Positions 37,001 to 47,600 are shown, counted from the first letter of the stretch. The stretch is 64,000 nucleotides of DNA from Pseudomonas tensinigenes (GCF_014268445.2 NZ_CP077089.1:3341501-3405500), one strand, 5' to 3'. Notes: generated by a model from the sequence alone, not told the origin. Program-made: numbers and translations.

Positions 37001-37144
37001 CAGATCGGCATCCCGCTGCACTGGGGCTTCACCGGCCTGACGCGTCACGGTTACCTGACCAACACCCTGGTGCCGTTCCTCGGCGATGGCAATACACAGA
37101 CCCCGGAATCCAAGTCATTCCTGGTCAACGTGGAGAAGCTCTGA
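34079..37144 (+). CDS. fdnG: Formate dehydrogenase-N/O alpha subunit, selenoprotein
   Basis: A 1021-residue molybdenum (bis-MGD) catalytic subunit that oxidises formate to CO2 in the periplasm. The N-terminus has a twin-arginine signal (SRRQFF) and the [4Fe-4S] cysteines in NTCPYCSVGCG. The frame contains one TGA, at 34667-34669, encoding Sec197; it sits in the conserved QARV-Sec-HGPTVASLAPTYG context that matches Sec196 of E. coli FdnG, so it is the active-site selenocysteine, not a break. A bacterial SECIS hairpin follows directly. Read without recoding, the gene appears as two frames, 34079-34669 and 34670-37144. fdnH, fdnI, fdhE, selA, selB and selC follow in order. Confidence 0.97.
34680..34699 (+). 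promoter_or_regulatory. Bacterial SECIS element for Sec197
   Basis: A hairpin starting 10 bases after the TGA: stem CGG (34680-34682), a single bulged T (34683), stem GGCA (34684-34687), loop AGTCT (34688-34692), then TGCC and CCG closing both stems. The bulged U and a GU in the apical loop are exactly the features that SelB recognises in the E. coli fdhF and fdnG elements. Confidence 0.9.
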
Positions 37145-37158
37145 TGGAGAATCTTTAA

Positions 37159-38094
37159 ATGGCCAGCCAAGACATCATTGCCCGCTCGGCCACCACCACC
37201 GTGCCGCCGTCGGTGAGGAATCAGGAGGCGGTGGCCAAGCTGATCGACACCACCAAATGCATCGGCTGCAAGGCCTGTCAGGTCGCCTGCTCGGAATGGA
37301 ACGAGCTGCGCGACGAGGTCGGCCACAACCACGGCACCTACGACAACCCGCAAGACTTGAGCGCAGAAACCTGGACGTTGATGCGCTTTACTGAGCACGA
37401 AACCGATGCTGGCAACCTCGAATGGCTGATCCGCAAGGACGGCTGCATGCACTGCGCCGAGCCCGGTTGTCTGGCGGCGTGCCCGAGTCCCGGCGCGATT
37501 ATCAAGCACGCCAACGGCATCGTCGATTTCGATCAGGATCACTGCATCGGCTGCGGCTACTGCATCACCGGTTGCCCGTTCAACATCCCGCGTATTTCGC
37601 AGAAAGACCACAAGGCCTACAAATGCACCTTGTGTTCGGATCGGGTCGCGGTAGGGCTGGAACCGGCCTGCGTGAAAACCTGCCCGACCGGCGCCATTGT
37701 TTTCGGCACCAAGGAAGACATGAAGGAACACGCCGCCGAACGCATTGTTGACCTGAAAAGCCGTGGCTTTGAAAACGCCGGTCTGTATGACCCCGCCGGT
37801 GTTGGCGGCACGCATGTGATGTACGTGTTGCACCACGCAGACACGCCGACCATTTACGCCAACCTGCCGCAGGATCCGGCGATCAGTCCGTTGGTGGGCT
37901 TGTGGAAAGGCATCAGCAAACCGCTGGGTCTGTTGGCCATGGGCGCGGCGGTGCTGGCCGGGTTCTTCCATTACGTGCGCATCGGCCCGAACCGGGTTGA
38001 AGAGGATGAGCATCCGGCGCCACCCGACACCTCGGTGCACGTCGTCGATCCGGCGGTGCACACCTTCGATCCACGCGGGGAGGACCGGCCATGA
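37159..38094 (+). CDS. fdnH: Formate dehydrogenase iron-sulfur (beta) subunit
   Basis: A 311-residue electron-transfer subunit with four [4Fe-4S] cysteine groups: [40 protein letters not shown] and KCTLCSDR...CVKTCP. A single membrane helix near residues 255-275 ([18 protein letters not shown]) anchors it, as in FdnH/FdoH. It passes electrons from FdnG to the cytochrome b subunit. It starts 14 bases after fdnG and overlaps fdnI by four bases (ATGA), indicating coupled translation. Confidence 0.97.
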   Translation: MASQDIIARSATTTVPPSVRNQEAVAKLIDTTKCIGCKACQVACSEWNELRDEVGHNHGTYDNPQDLSAETWTLMRFTEHETDAGNLEWLIRKDGCMHCAEPGCLAACPSPGAIIKHANGIVDFDQDHCIGCGYCITGCPFNIPRISQKDHKAYKCTLCSDRVAVGLEPACVKTCPTGAIVFGTKEDMKEHAAERIVDLKSRGFENAGLYDPAGVGGTHVMYVLHHADTPTIYANLPQDPAISPLVGLWKGISKPLGLLAMGAAVLAGFFHYVRIGPNRVEEDEHPAPPDTSVHVVDPAVHTFDPRGEDRP

Positions 38095-38756
38095 GCAACA
38101 AGACGATCCTGCGTTACACCGCCAACCAGCGCACCAATCACTGGCTGGTGGCGATCCTGTTTTTCATGGCCGGGCTGTCCGGGTTGGCGTTGTTTCATCC
38201 GTCGCTGTTCTGGCTGAGCAACCTGTTCGGCGGCGGGCCGTGGACACGGATTCTGCATCCGTACATGGGCATCGCCATGTTCGTGTTGTTCCTTGGCTTG
38301 GTGTTCAGCTTCTGGCGCAGCAATTTCTTCATCGCCAATGACCGGCGGTGGCTGCGGCGGATCAATCGGGTGATGGTCAACGATGAAGAAAGCGTGCCGC
38401 CGGTAGGCAAATACAACGCCGGGCAGAAGCTGCTGTTCTGGACTTTACTCCTGTGCATGCTCGGTTTGCTGTTCACCGGGCTGGTGATCTGGCGCGCCTG
38501 GTTCAGTGCGTATTTCGGCATCACCGTGATCCGCTGGGCGATGCTGCTGCATGCGCTGGCCGGCTTCATTCTGGTGCTGAGCATCATCATTCACATCTAC
38601 GCCGGGCTGTGGATCAAGGGTTCGGTGGACGCGATGATGCACGGCTGGGTCAGCCGCGCCTGGGCGAAGAAACACCATGAACTCTGGTATCGCGACGTCA
38701 CCCGCGATGAACGCCAACCGGACGTGCCGGAGCGACCGATCACTAAAAAGGGCTGA
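38091..38756 (+). CDS. fdnI: Formate dehydrogenase cytochrome b556 (gamma) subunit
   Basis: A 221-residue membrane protein with four helices that binds two b hemes and reduces quinone. Candidate heme histidines are seen in [42 protein letters not shown] and [13 protein letters not shown], in the positions expected for FdnI/FdoI. With FdnG and FdnH it forms the membrane-bound, periplasm-facing formate dehydrogenase. Confidence 0.96.
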   Translation: MSNKTILRYTANQRTNHWLVAILFFMAGLSGLALFHPSLFWLSNLFGGGPWTRILHPYMGIAMFVLFLGLVFSFWRSNFFIANDRRWLRRINRVMVNDEESVPPVGKYNAGQKLLFWTLLLCMLGLLFTGLVIWRAWFSAYFGITVIRWAMLLHALAGFILVLSIIIHIYAGLWIKGSVDAMMHGWVSRAWAKKHHELWYRDVTRDERQPDVPERPITKKG

Positions 38757-38759
38757 CTT

Positions 38760-39686
38760 TTGCCAACCATTCTGGAACCTGGGGAAATCGAAGCGGCGGC
38801 CAGTTCGCCGCCGTTTCTGCATCTGCCGCCGCATAACCTGTTTACCCTACGGGCCGCTCGACTGGAGCAATTGGCCGAGGGGCATGCGCTGGCTGAGTAC
38901 CTGCGGCTGATTGCCGGGTTGTGCCGGGTGCAGCAGCAGGTGTTTGACGATCCACCGCTGACAGCGCCGTTCGATCAGCAGCGGATTGAAGCTTGTCAGC
39001 AGCATGGTTTGCCGCCGTTCGCGGCGGACACGTTGGTGCGTGAGGAGGGCTGGCAGGCTTACCTTGAAGCTTTGCTGCAACGTTATGAACCTGCTGAGCA
39101 ACCTGCCGTCATTGATGCGGTGACGACGTTGCGGGTCGCCAGTTCCGGCCAGTTACGCGCGTGGGCGGTGGCGCTGGTCAGTGGCCAATACTCAATGGTG
39201 CCCGCGCAACTGGTGCCGTTTCTCGGTGCGGCGCTGCAAGTGGCGTGGAGTCACTGGCTACTCAGCGCACCGAATCTGCAACTCAAACCGGGTGACAGCC
39301 TCAGCCAATGCCCGGCGTGCGGTTCTCCGGCGATGGCCGGGGTCATCCGCCATCGCGGCAAGCACAACGGTTTGCGTTATCTGGTGTGTTCGCTGTGTGC
39401 CTGCGAATGGCATGTGGTGCGGGTCAAATGCGTGTATTGCGAGTCGAGTAAGGGTCTGGATTATTTCAGCCTTGAGGACGATCGCCATGCGGCCAATCAG
39501 GCGCCGATAAGGGCGGAAGTCTGTCCGGGCTGCAACAGTTATCTGAAACTGGTGTATCTGGAAAACGATGCCGACGCCGAGGCGTTGTCGGCAGATTTGA
39601 GCAGTATGCTGCTGGACATGCGTCTGGCCCAGGACGGTTATCAGCGTCTGGCGCCGAATCTGTTGCTGGCTCCGGGAGACGAATGA
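38760..39686 (+). CDS. fdhE: Formate dehydrogenase accessory protein FdhE
   Basis: A 308-residue cytoplasmic maturation factor. Four C-x2-C pairs of rubredoxin type are visible: CPACGSPA, CSLCACEW, CVYCESS and CPGCNSY. FdhE is required for assembly of respiratory formate dehydrogenases. The start is TTG at 38760, three bases after the fdnI stop, with an AAAAGGG ribosome site upstream inside fdnI. Confidence 0.95.
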   Translation: MPTILEPGEIEAAASSPPFLHLPPHNLFTLRAARLEQLAEGHALAEYLRLIAGLCRVQQQVFDDPPLTAPFDQQRIEACQQHGLPPFAADTLVREEGWQAYLEALLQRYEPAEQPAVIDAVTTLRVASSGQLRAWAVALVSGQYSMVPAQLVPFLGAALQVAWSHWLLSAPNLQLKPGDSLSQCPACGSPAMAGVIRHRGKHNGLRYLVCSLCACEWHVVRVKCVYCESSKGLDYFSLEDDRHAANQAPIRAEVCPGCNSYLKLVYLENDADAEALSADLSSMLLDMRLAQDGYQRLAPNLLLAPGDE

Positions 39687-39698
39687 CGAGAGCAAAAC

Positions 39699-39965
39699 TG
39701 TGGGAGGGAGCCTGCTCCCGAAGGGGCCATTTCAGCCACATCAGCTTTGACTGACTTACCGCCTTCGCGAGCAGGGATTGGTTGCATGCACTCATTTTGC
39801 AGGCCGCCCCAAAACAATGTGGGAGCGAGCCTGCTCGCGAAGGCTTGAGGTCAGTCACATCCACACTAACTGGCACAGCGCTTTCGCGAGCAGGCTCGCT
39901 CCCACAGTGCGTCTACACTTCTGAAACCCTTGTGGGAGGGAGCTTGTTCCCGAAGGGGCTGTTTC
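39699..39965. repeat. Cluster of five REP copies
   Basis: REP palindromes of two sub-forms: the GGGAGGGAGCCTGCTCCCGAAGG form near 39701 and 39933, and the GGGAGCGAGCCTGCTCGCGAAGG form near 39823 and, inverted, 39881, plus a broken inverted copy near 39761. They fill the gap between fdhE and selA. Confidence 0.88.
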
Positions 39966-39985
39966 AGTGGAATCAGGAGTGGCTG

Positions 39986-41398
39986 ATGTCTTCCAGCGTT
40001 GCCCTGCGGTTGCCGTCTATTGACGGGTTGTTGCGTCACCCGGCGTGTGCGCCGTTGGCCGAGCGTTACGGCCGGGATTCGTTACTGACGGGGCTGCGTC
40101 AGCTGCTCGATGAGCTGCGGCCCGGCGTGTTGAGCGGGCAGTTGGCCGCCGTTGAAATCGGCGCCGAAGTCCTTGCCGGCCGCGTCGGTGAACGCCTGGC
40201 CCAGCAACAACGCAGCCATGTGCGCCGAGTGTTCAACCTCACCGGCACGGTGCTGCACACCAACCTCGGTCGCGCCCTGTTGCCCGAAGAAGCCATCGAC
40301 GCGGTGCAAATGGCCGCGCGTTATCCGCTCAATCTGGAATTCGATCTGGCCAGCGGCAAACGCGGTGATCGCGATGACCTCATCGAAGGCCTGATCCGCG
40401 AGCTGACCGGCGCCGAAGCCGTCACCGTGGTCAACAACAATGCCGCTGCCGTACTGCTGACGCTCAACAGCCTGGGCGCGCGCAAGGAAGGCATCATTTC
40501 CCGTGGCGAGCTGATCGAAATCGGCGGCGCCTTCCGCATCCCCGACATCATGGCCCGCGCCGGTGTGCGCCTGCACGAAGTCGGCACGACCAATCGCACC
40601 CATGCCCGCGACTACGAAGCGGCGATCAGCCCACGCAGCGGTTTGATCATGCGCGTGCATGCGAGCAACTACTGCATCGAGGGTTTTACCGCGCGGGTGC
40701 CGACTGCGGAACTGGCCGAGTTGGCCCACCGAAATGGTTTGCCGCTGCTGGAGGATCTGGGCAGCGGCAGTCTTTTGGACTTGACCCGTTGGGGTTTGCC
40801 GGCAGAGCCGACGGTGCGGCAAGCGCTGCTGGATGGCGCGGACATCGTCACGTTCAGCGGCGACAAACTGCTCGGCGGCCCGCAGGCCGGGTTGATCGTC
40901 GGGCGCAAAGAGCTGATCGCGAAGATCAAGAAAAACCCGCTGAAACGCGCGCTGCGGGTGGACAAGTTGACCTTGGCCGCGCTGGAGGCGGTGCTGGGTT
41001 TGTATCGCGATCCGGATCGACTGGCTGAACGTTTGCCGAGTTTGCGTTTGTTGACTCGCCCGCAGGCTGACATCTTCGCCCAGGCTTCACGGCTGCAACC
41101 GGCGTTGGCTGAAGTCTTGGGTTCGCTGTGGCAGGTCAGCGCAGTTGAGGCATTGGGCATGATCGGCAGTGGCAGCCAACCGGTCGCGCGTTTGCCGAGT
41201 GCGGCATTGTGTATGCGCCCGCAAGTCTCCAAGCGTTTGCGCGGGCGTTGCCTGCTGAATCTGGAAGCGGCGTTGCGGGCCTTACCGATCCCGGTGCTCG
41301 GGCGCATCGACGACGATGCGCTGTGGCTGGATTTGCGTCAGCTCGACGATGAGCCGGCGTGGCTCGGGCAATTGCCGCACCTGCAGGTCGAGCCGTGA
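39986..41398 (+). CDS. selA: L-seryl-tRNA(Sec) selenium transferase
   Basis: A 470-residue PLP enzyme that converts seryl-tRNA(Sec) to selenocysteyl-tRNA(Sec) with selenophosphate. The N-terminal domain begins [11 protein letters not shown], the family motif [17 protein letters not shown] follows, and the PLP lysine is K294 in [13 protein letters not shown]. The ATG at 39986 has AGGAG at 39974-39978; frames reaching further upstream only translate REP DNA. Its stop overlaps the selB GTG by four bases, so SelA and SelB are coupled. Selenophosphate synthase (selD) is not in the window. Confidence 0.97.
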   Translation: MSSSVALRLPSIDGLLRHPACAPLAERYGRDSLLTGLRQLLDELRPGVLSGQLAAVEIGAEVLAGRVGERLAQQQRSHVRRVFNLTGTVLHTNLGRALLPEEAIDAVQMAARYPLNLEFDLASGKRGDRDDLIEGLIRELTGAEAVTVVNNNAAAVLLTLNSLGARKEGIISRGELIEIGGAFRIPDIMARAGVRLHEVGTTNRTHARDYEAAISPRSGLIMRVHASNYCIEGFTARVPTAELAELAHRNGLPLLEDLGSGSLLDLTRWGLPAEPTVRQALLDGADIVTFSGDKLLGGPQAGLIVGRKELIAKIKKNPLKRALRVDKLTLAALEAVLGLYRDPDRLAERLPSLRLLTRPQADIFAQASRLQPALAEVLGSLWQVSAVEALGMIGSGSQPVARLPSAALCMRPQVSKRLRGRCLLNLEAALRALPIPVLGRIDDDALWLDLRQLDDEPAWLGQLPHLQVEP

Positions 41399-43311
41399 TC
41401 GTCGGCACGGCGGGGCACATCGACCACGGCAAGACGTCGCTGCTGCAGGCCCTGACCGGACAAACCGGCGACCGCCGCCCGCAGGAACGCGAACGCGGCA
41501 TGACCATCGACCTTGGCTATCTCTATGCCGAACTGCAACCGGGCGCGGGGCTGACCGGGTTTATCGACGTCCCCGGCCACGAGAAATTCACCCACAACAT
41601 GCTCGCCGGCGCGCAAGGCATTGATCTGGTGTTGCTGGTGGTCGCGGCGGACGACGGCGTGATGCCGCAGACCCGTGAACATCTGGCGATTGTTGAATTG
41701 CTCGGCATTCCCCGCGCCTTGGTGGCGATCACCAAATGCGACCGGGTTCAGGCGGGCAGGTTGGAAGAGGTACAGCGCCAGATTCTCGATCTGCTGGAAC
41801 CGGGGCCGTTTGCCGGAGCGCCGCTGTTCACGGCGTCGAGCGTGAGCGGGCAGGGTATCGATGAGTTGCGCCTGGCGTTGCTGCAAACGCAACGAGAAGT
41901 GCAGCAACGTAGTCGCGAAGGCGGATTTCGCCTGGCCATCGACCGCGCGTTCAGTGTTGCCGGCGCGGGAATCGTGGTCACCGGGACGGCGTTGTCGGGT
42001 GCGGTTGCTGTCGGCGACAAACTCACCCTCGGGCCTTGCGGGAAAACCGTGCGAGTGCGCGGCTTGCACGCGCAGAATCAACCCGCCGAACACGCCTTCG
42101 CCGGGCAACGGGTGGCATTGAACCTGAGCGGCGAACGCCTTGAACTGGCGCAGATCCATCGCGGCCATTGGTTGCTGAGCGAGTGGCTGCATGCCCCGAC
42201 GCAGCGGGTCGATATCGAGTTTCAACTGCTGCCCGGCGAACGTACCTTTGAACACTTTCACCCGGTGCATGTGCATCTGGGTACACAGGATGTCATTGCG
42301 CGGGTGGCTTTGCTCGAAGGCCCGCGCCTGAGTCCCGGCGAGCACATGTTCGCGCAGTTGCTGATCAACGCGCCGGTGCACGCGGTGAAGGGCGATCGAC
42401 TGATCCTGCGCGACCAGAGCGCGCAACGCACCTTGGGCGGTGGCCAGGTACTCGATCCGTTCGCCCCGGCACGACAACGCCGCAGCCCCGAACGTCTGGC
42501 GCAACTGCGCACCTTGGCTTCTGGCAACGAGTTCGAACAACTCTTGCCCGTGCTACTCGACTACAGCGCCGGCGGCCTCGATCCGCAACGGCTGGAACGC
42601 CAATTCAATCGCCCGCGCTCAACCTGGTCGTTAGCGGAAAACGTCCGCCTGATCGACACCCGCCAAGGCTCGGTGCTGTTCAACGTGCAACGCTGGTCGC
42701 AACTGAAGTTCACCCTGCTGGAGCAACTCGCGCAGTTTCATGAGCATGAGCCTGATCAGATGGGCCCCGACCGTGATCGCCTGCGCCGCTTCAGTGGTCT
42801 GGCGCTGGAGCGTGCGACGTTTGTGAGTTTGCTGGATGAATTGCTGACGGCCGGATCGATCCAGGCGAGCGGCCCATGGCTGCATTTGCCGCATCATCAG
42901 GTGCGTCTGAATGCCGAGGACGAAAGCCTCTGGCGGCAGCTGCAACCGTTGTTCGAAAACGCCGGATTCGACCCGCCGTGGGTGCGCGACGTCGCGAAAA
43001 TGCTTGGCCAGGACGACGCCGTCGTACGCCTGCTACTGCGCAAACTGGCGCGACTCGGTTTGATGCATCAAGTCGTGCGCGATCTGTTCCTGAGTGACGT
43101 ACAACTGCGCCAAATGGCGAACGTGCTACTCAAACTCGCCAAGGAAAATCCGCAGATCCAGGTGACAACCTTCCGCGATGCGCTAGGCTTGGGACGCAAA
43201 CGCTGTATTCAGTATCTGGAATATTTTGATCGCGTCGGCCTGACCCGACGCATCGGCGAATCCCGCCAGATCCGCCCCGACAACGCGCTGGCCAACGCCG
43301 ACGCCCAATGA
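41395..43311 (+). CDS. selB: Selenocysteine-specific elongation factor SelB
   Basis: A 638-residue translation GTPase that delivers Sec-tRNA to the ribosome at SECIS-marked UGA codons. The G1 motif GHIDHGKTS is at residues 7-15, followed by DVPGHEKF (G3) and ITKCD (G4). After the EF-Tu-like domains come winged-helix repeats that bind the SECIS hairpin. It starts with GTG, overlapping the selA stop. Its stop is 6 bases before selC. The last 53 codons are duplicated at 44287-44447. Confidence 0.97.
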   Translation: MIVGTAGHIDHGKTSLLQALTGQTGDRRPQERERGMTIDLGYLYAELQPGAGLTGFIDVPGHEKFTHNMLAGAQGIDLVLLVVAADDGVMPQTREHLAIVELLGIPRALVAITKCDRVQAGRLEEVQRQILDLLEPGPFAGAPLFTASSVSGQGIDELRLALLQTQREVQQRSREGGFRLAIDRAFSVAGAGIVVTGTALSGAVAVGDKLTLGPCGKTVRVRGLHAQNQPAEHAFAGQRVALNLSGERLELAQIHRGHWLLSEWLHAPTQRVDIEFQLLPGERTFEHFHPVHVHLGTQDVIARVALLEGPRLSPGEHMFAQLLINAPVHAVKGDRLILRDQSAQRTLGGGQVLDPFAPARQRRSPERLAQLRTLASGNEFEQLLPVLLDYSAGGLDPQRLERQFNRPRSTWSLAENVRLIDTRQGSVLFNVQRWSQLKFTLLEQLAQFHEHEPDQMGPDRDRLRRFSGLALERATFVSLLDELLTAGSIQASGPWLHLPHHQVRLNAEDESLWRQLQPLFENAGFDPPWVRDVAKMLGQDDAVVRLLLRKLARLGLMHQVVRDLFLSDVQLRQMANVLLKLAKENPQIQVTTFRDALGLGRKRCIQYLEYFDRVGLTRRIGESRQIRPDNALANADAQ

Positions 43312-43317
43312 GTTAAA

Positions 43318-43413
43318 GGAAGGCAATCGCGCCCGGTGGCGCGGCCGGGCTTCAAACCCGGATGGGGACGGCATCCGTTCCCGGGCAGGTTCGACTCCGG
43401 CTGCCTTCCGCCA
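43318..43413 (+). tRNA. selC: tRNA-Sec (anticodon TCA), copy 1
   Basis: A 96-base selenocysteine tRNA. The 8-bp acceptor stem GGAAGGCA/TGCCTTCC is fully Watson-Crick, the anticodon TCA is at 43352-43354 in the loop CTTCAAA, the long variable arm (about 43362-43383) and the T arm GGTTCGACTCC are present, and GCCA is encoded at the 3' end. It aligns along its length with E. coli selC. Confidence 0.97.
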
Positions 43414-43440
43414 GTTTTGCTCAAGACATCCGCAGTCCAG

Positions 43441-43469
43441 AGTGGGAGCGAGCCTGCTCGCGAAGGCGT
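43441..43469. repeat. Single REP copy
   Basis: One GTGGGAGCGAGCCTGCTCGCGAAGGCG copy downstream of selC, between it and the convergent DUF6124-type gene. Confidence 0.8.
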
Positions 43470-43511
43470 CGGCACTGCCGGCGCCTTACTCAGAGTCTGC
43501 CGCGAGGCCCG

Positions 43512-43871
43512 CTACTGCGGCAACTCCAGATTATCCATCACCCGATTCACCGCCAACTCGCCGAGCATGATCAGCTGTGCAATCCCCAACAAAGTACGAC
43601 GCTGCGACGCGGGAATGAGGTGGGCGAAGTCATGGGCGATGGTTCTGGCTGAAGCGAGCGTTTCGCTGGCATCGGCCAGCAGTTCCTCGTTTTTGAAGTC
43701 CGCGGTAACGGCGTACATCCGGCGGGTTTTACGGGGCGGTGGGGTGGAGCCCGGTGGGCAGAGGTAGTGGTCGAGGGCGCGATCGGCGGCTTCGTGGAGT
43801 TTTTTTGAATCGAGGGATTCGTAGGGGGAGGTGGGGTCGGTTTCGGGTGGGTTGGGTGTTGGTTTGATCAT
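43512..43871 (-). CDS. Small DUF6124-type protein
   Basis: A 119-residue helical protein with the DSKKLHEAADRALDHYL motif near residues 22-38 and a second conserved half (LLADASETLASARTIAHDFAHLIP; SQRRTLLGIAQLIMLGELAVNRVMD). This pattern is common, often as several paralogues per genome, in fluorescent pseudomonads; its function is unknown. No signal peptide or membrane span. It sits inside the segment enclosed by the two selB-tail/selC copies and is preceded (on its own strand) by a 350-base conserved noncoding leader. A decayed copy lies at 48873-49011. Confidence 0.82.
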   Translation of the reverse strand: MIKPTPNPPETDPTSPYESLDSKKLHEAADRALDHYLCPPGSTPPPRKTRRMYAVTADFKNEELLADASETLASARTIAHDFAHLIPASQRRTLLGIAQLIMLGELAVNRVMDNLELPQ

Positions 43872-43924
43872 GGTGAAGCTCCTGAATTTATGGAGCCACT
43901 CTTTCTCTGTCGCTAAACAGGTGA

Positions 43925-44278
43925 AGGTGGCAGCTGTACGCAGGTTAGCGAACCGGTCTCAGGCACACCGGTAGACCCAAAGGTCTCCCGCATACAGCCG
44001 CCATAACGTAATTGCGGGCGAAGAGTCCCACAACGAAGCCACGAACGCTGATGCACTGAGTTGGTCCGGGTCGCTAAACCCGATCGCTGATTCGTCAGCG
44101 ACCGATCCACAATAGAACCCGACCCCAAAGCGCACAAGCCGGCGGATTCTGGCGTAGCTGTAGGCAATGGCGCAAGGATGTGTAGCCTGTAAGACGTGTC
44201 TGGAGGTGTCTTTTAAACACTCCAGTGTAAAAGACAAAAAGTCGGGCGATTATCTGGCTGCAAGCGTGGTCCGTCCCT
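43925..44278 (-). other. Conserved hairpin-bearing leader of the DUF6124 gene, copy 1
   Basis: About 350 bases without a good reading frame that recur at 49066-49388 next to the decayed DUF6124 copy. Conserved local hairpins include AGACC-CAAA-GGTCT at 43973-43986, CGGGT/ACCCG at about 44067-44082 and TCGCTGA-TTCG-TCAGCGA at 44084-44101. The stretch CAAGCCGGCGGATTCTGGCG to TAGGCAATGG near 44136-44170 is nearly identical in the two copies. It may be a structured 5' leader or a small RNA; transcription is not demonstrated by sequence. Confidence 0.6.
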
Positions 44279-44286
44279 GAGAGATT

Positions 44287-44447
44287 CGCAGATCCAGGTG
44301 ACAACCTTCCACGATGCGCTAGGCTTGGGACGCAAACGCTGTATTCAGTACCTCGAATATTTCGAACGCGTCGGCCTGACCCGACGCCTCGGCGAATCCC
44401 GCCAGATCCGCCCCGACAACGCGCTGGTCAACGCCGATGCCCAATGA
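44287..44447 (+). pseudogene. Duplicated 3' end of selB (53 codons)
   Basis: A partial copy of selB starting at a sharp boundary (CGCAGATCCA) and ending at the same stop codon. It aligns without gaps to 43151-43311 with 9 substitutions in the coding part, several conservative (D to E, I to L, A to V, R to H), and the reading frame is intact. It has no start codon or ribosome site of its own and is only a tail of SelB. It continues directly into the second selC copy. Confidence 0.9.
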
Positions 44448-44453
44448 GATAAA

Positions 44454-44549
44454 GGGAGGCAATCGCGCCCGGTGGCGCGGCCGGGCTTCAAACCCGGTTG
44501 GGGACGGCATCCGTTCCCGGGCAGGTTCGACTCCGGCTGTCTTCCGCCA
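44454..44549 (+). tRNA. selC: tRNA-Sec (anticodon TCA), copy 2
   Basis: A second 96-base tRNA-Sec differing from copy 1 at three positions. Two changes fall in the acceptor stem (GGGAGGCA/TGTCTTCC) but each leaves a G-U pair, so the stem can still form; the third (A to T) gives GGTTGGGG, which matches the E. coli sequence at that place. The anticodon TCA, variable arm and encoded CCA are intact. It is therefore plausibly functional. A long hairpin follows at once. Confidence 0.92.
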
Positions 44550-44558
44550 TCACTCAAA

Positions 44559-44635
44559 AATCAAAAGATCGCAACCTCTCGGCAGCTCCTGTTCCGATCC
44601 CTGTAGGAGCTGCCATAGGCTGCGATCTTTTGATT
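44559..44635. repeat. GTAGGAGCTGCC-type inverted repeat / hairpin
   Basis: A 15-bp outer stem (AATCAAAAGATCGCA at 44559-44573 with its complement at 44621-44635) and an inner stem GGCAGCTCCT (44581-44590) / AGGAGCTGCC (44605-44614). It follows selC copy 2 and precedes the convergent Ig-like gene, so it may stop transcription from both sides. The same family occurs at 60857-60965. Confidence 0.88.
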
Positions 44636-44679
44636 GTGAATGCCAGAGAAACGTAGTCTGGCCCGGTTTAGTTGCTTCG

Positions 44680-47600
44680 TTACACGTCGTTTGTGCAGAA
44701 TATCCAGTTAATCAGGATACTTGAGAAGTGTAGGTTTTTTGCAGGGAAAAGCCTTATTTCCACGCTGTCGAATGATAATCCGCCCAGCAGTTTAATAGTA
44801 ATCTCTCGCCACAAACCTCCATCGCCATTGATATTGTATTGATGAACAAGCTCTGTGCCATTGAAAAAGTCAATGCGTACCAGTACTCCTGTTATAACTG
44901 GCGGGCCTTGATTTAATCTTGGTGACCAGCACAGGCAATGAAATTTGAGAAGTTTGAAGGTTCTTCCTTTAAACCCGATCACCATTTTTACCTCACCAAC
45001 ATTTGGAGAGGAGTTCAATAAGTCTCTCGCCCACATGTTTGATGTTCCGCTAATATTCACTCTTGTAACATTGATTTTTTCAAAATGGCGTGTTTCACCA
45101 TCTCTATATTCTGTATTGGGGCCGAAGTTATCAACATAAAGATCTTTAGGAACAACGTTCAGGGTGCGTATGTTTGAATGAACTGTGCCGATGTGATATC
45201 GAGATTGAGCATACAAACGCCGTGCTCCCAGCGGCACGATGATCGGGTGCTCCCAGCTACCCGCCGCATCGGCGGTCGCCGTTCCTTTGAATTCCGCACT
45301 CGGCTCACTGCCCTCGAAAATATCCACTTGCTGGCCTTTGCTGGCGGTGCCTTGAAGTTTGAGCGTGGTACTTTCGGTCGTGTAGTCGTTAGGAATGTCT
45401 GCGCCTGTATCGTCCAGCACTTTGTCGAGCGTTGGAACAATGACTGCAGTGACGGTCAACGTCCTGACCGCCGACACCGGCTCCGTGCCATACAATGCCT
45501 TGGCCGTGAAGTTGTGGACTGTCAGGCTCAGGCCTTTCACTTCCAGTTCCCACTTGCCAGTGAAGCCACTCACCTGCGCTGTGCCTTTCGACGTCGCCCC
45601 ATCAAAAATCTCGACATGCAGCCGTGACGTCGCGGTGCCGGTAAGCTTGATGTTGGGGTCGAGGGTAATGGTGTTATTGGGTATTTCCGCTCCTTTGGAG
45701 TCCTGCACCGAGGTAATAACAGGGGTCAGTACACTCGAATACGTGAATGTTCTGCCGACTGATTCCTGGCCGGAGCCATAATCTGCTTTGACCTTGAACG
45801 TACGAGTCCCAATGGCGGTCAGCGTGGCGGTGTATGTCCAGATGCCGGTGCCATCGACCGGACGCTTGCCCTTTGGGGTGGCACCCTCGAATATCTCGAC
45901 CTCCTGGTCTGGCGCGGCGGTACCGGTCAAGGTTACAACGGGATCGACCGTACCACCGTCGTGCACAATTTCTGCGCCTTTGGAGTCCTTCACCGAGGTG
46001 ATTTCCGGTTTCACATCCTTCACAGCCTTCACGGTATAAACGCGTGATGGGAAAACTACCGCTTTGCTTTCATCCGTACTGCCATCGAAACCAACCTTGA
46101 ACTCGATCCGCAATTTGGCCCCATCTGCCAATTTGTTGAGTTCGGCCATCGGTGTATATGGTTGCATACCCCCGGGCACACCATCAGGTGGGATGAGGGC
46201 GCCGTTGTAGGTGGTGCTGATTGGTGTTGGATTGCCTTCCACAAAATAGCGCAGCCACAGCGTTTGCTTGAGTGCGAGAAGCAGCCACGCGGCAATTCGT
46301 GTGCGCGGTTGGCCGGGCAGCGTGGTGACATCCAGCTCTGCACTGGTGATGCCATTGATGACCGGATCGGGCAGCCGATTGTCCTCGTTTTTTATCGGCA
46401 GCACCGCCAGGGTGCGGGTTTTCGAGTCTTTCGGATCATCGCTGCCGCGAGCCACGGTGTAGCTCACTGTCACCGATTGGCCGAGGTTAAAAGCAATCAC
46501 AGTGTTATCAAGCGGAATGTCCTGCGCGCCTAACGTACGTACCGTCCACGGGGCTGTGATATGCGAGCCGCCTTCGGGTGTTCCCGGGGCGCCGCTGAAA
46601 GTGACGATGATCTCGTCATCCAACAGCATGCCGACATAGTCGACCACGGCGGTGAGGGTGTCTTTGCCGGCAAACGGGTCGAGGCTGGTACCGTTAGGCG
46701 CTTCCTTGATGTCGGGCGCTGTGAGATCCAGCGCCACCCCGACATCGAACTTCAACGGCTCGGCATAACTCGTCCCGCCGGCGGCGCGTTTGATCTCGTA
46801 CCGGGCGATCACCGATCCGCCTTCATTGCCCTTGATCAGCTCGGCCCCGATGGGGAAGGGTACCGGTTGTCCGGCGGTGAACTCGCTCAGCTTGATCGAG
46901 TCGGTATATTCGCCGGTGATCGAACCGTGCCAGAACATGAAGACTTCATCGCCTTTGACCGTCTCGGTATACACCACCGTCAGGGTGGTGCCGGCGGTGT
47001 CGGCGGGCAGGACGCCGTTCACCACGCCGGCCACTTCCGGTTGCGGCAGTTCCAGGCGGGCCTCGCCGACTTGCAGGATCTCAGTGTGGATCGACTCGCG
47101 AATGGCGCGGGTGGCCTCGTATGTGTCCAGCGTGGCGAGCACCGTCTCGGCGATCAATTGCTGGTAGTAGAACTCGGCCTTGCCGCCGTTGACCGGGGCC
47201 AGGTGTTTGCCGTCGATGTTGTACAGCAGCGGTTGGGCCGCGACGATGTCGTTACGGGTGATAAGGCGCGTCGGCAGGTCAGGCAGGTAGGGCTTGAGGC
47301 CTGGCGTGGTGCCGAGCATGAATATCTTGAGGACCTGGCCTTCGGCAAAGGATTTGTCGAAGGGGATTTCGACACGCACCTGGGGCAGTGCGGGATCCAG
47401 TGCTCCGGAGTTCTCGTCCAGCATTTTCGGCGCGGCCAGCCGTTGGACTTCGCCGATGGCGCGGATGAATTGGCCTTTGGAACGTAGATCAGGGGATGCG
47501 TCGGCCTTTTCCAAGCGGTACGACAAGGTGATCTGCGACTTGGCCAACTGGCGCAGCACGGCGTTGGGAACCTTGTCGTCAGTAACGCTCGGCACGCTTG

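Noticed and set aside
33977..37048. Reverse-strand open frame of 1023 codons opposite fdnG
   Set aside because: It is a shadow of fdnG in high-GC DNA: no ribosome site, no domain, and the forward strand encodes a full formate dehydrogenase.
34079..37144. fdnG as a pseudogene with a premature stop
   Set aside because: The TGA is at the conserved selenocysteine position, with a SECIS hairpin and selA, selB and selC nearby.
39699..39965. Clustered palindromes as a CRISPR array
   Set aside because: The copies are REP palindromes in mixed orientation with irregular spacing; there are no unique spacers of constant length and no cas genes.
39782..39985. Long N-terminal extension of SelA
   Set aside because: It translates REP DNA and lacks a ribosome site; AGGAG and family alignment support 39986.
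43318..44549. An integrase-driven genomic island between the two selC copies
   Set aside because: Only about 0.9 kb lies between the copies, with no integrase, and the repeated unit extends into selB beyond a normal tRNA attachment core.
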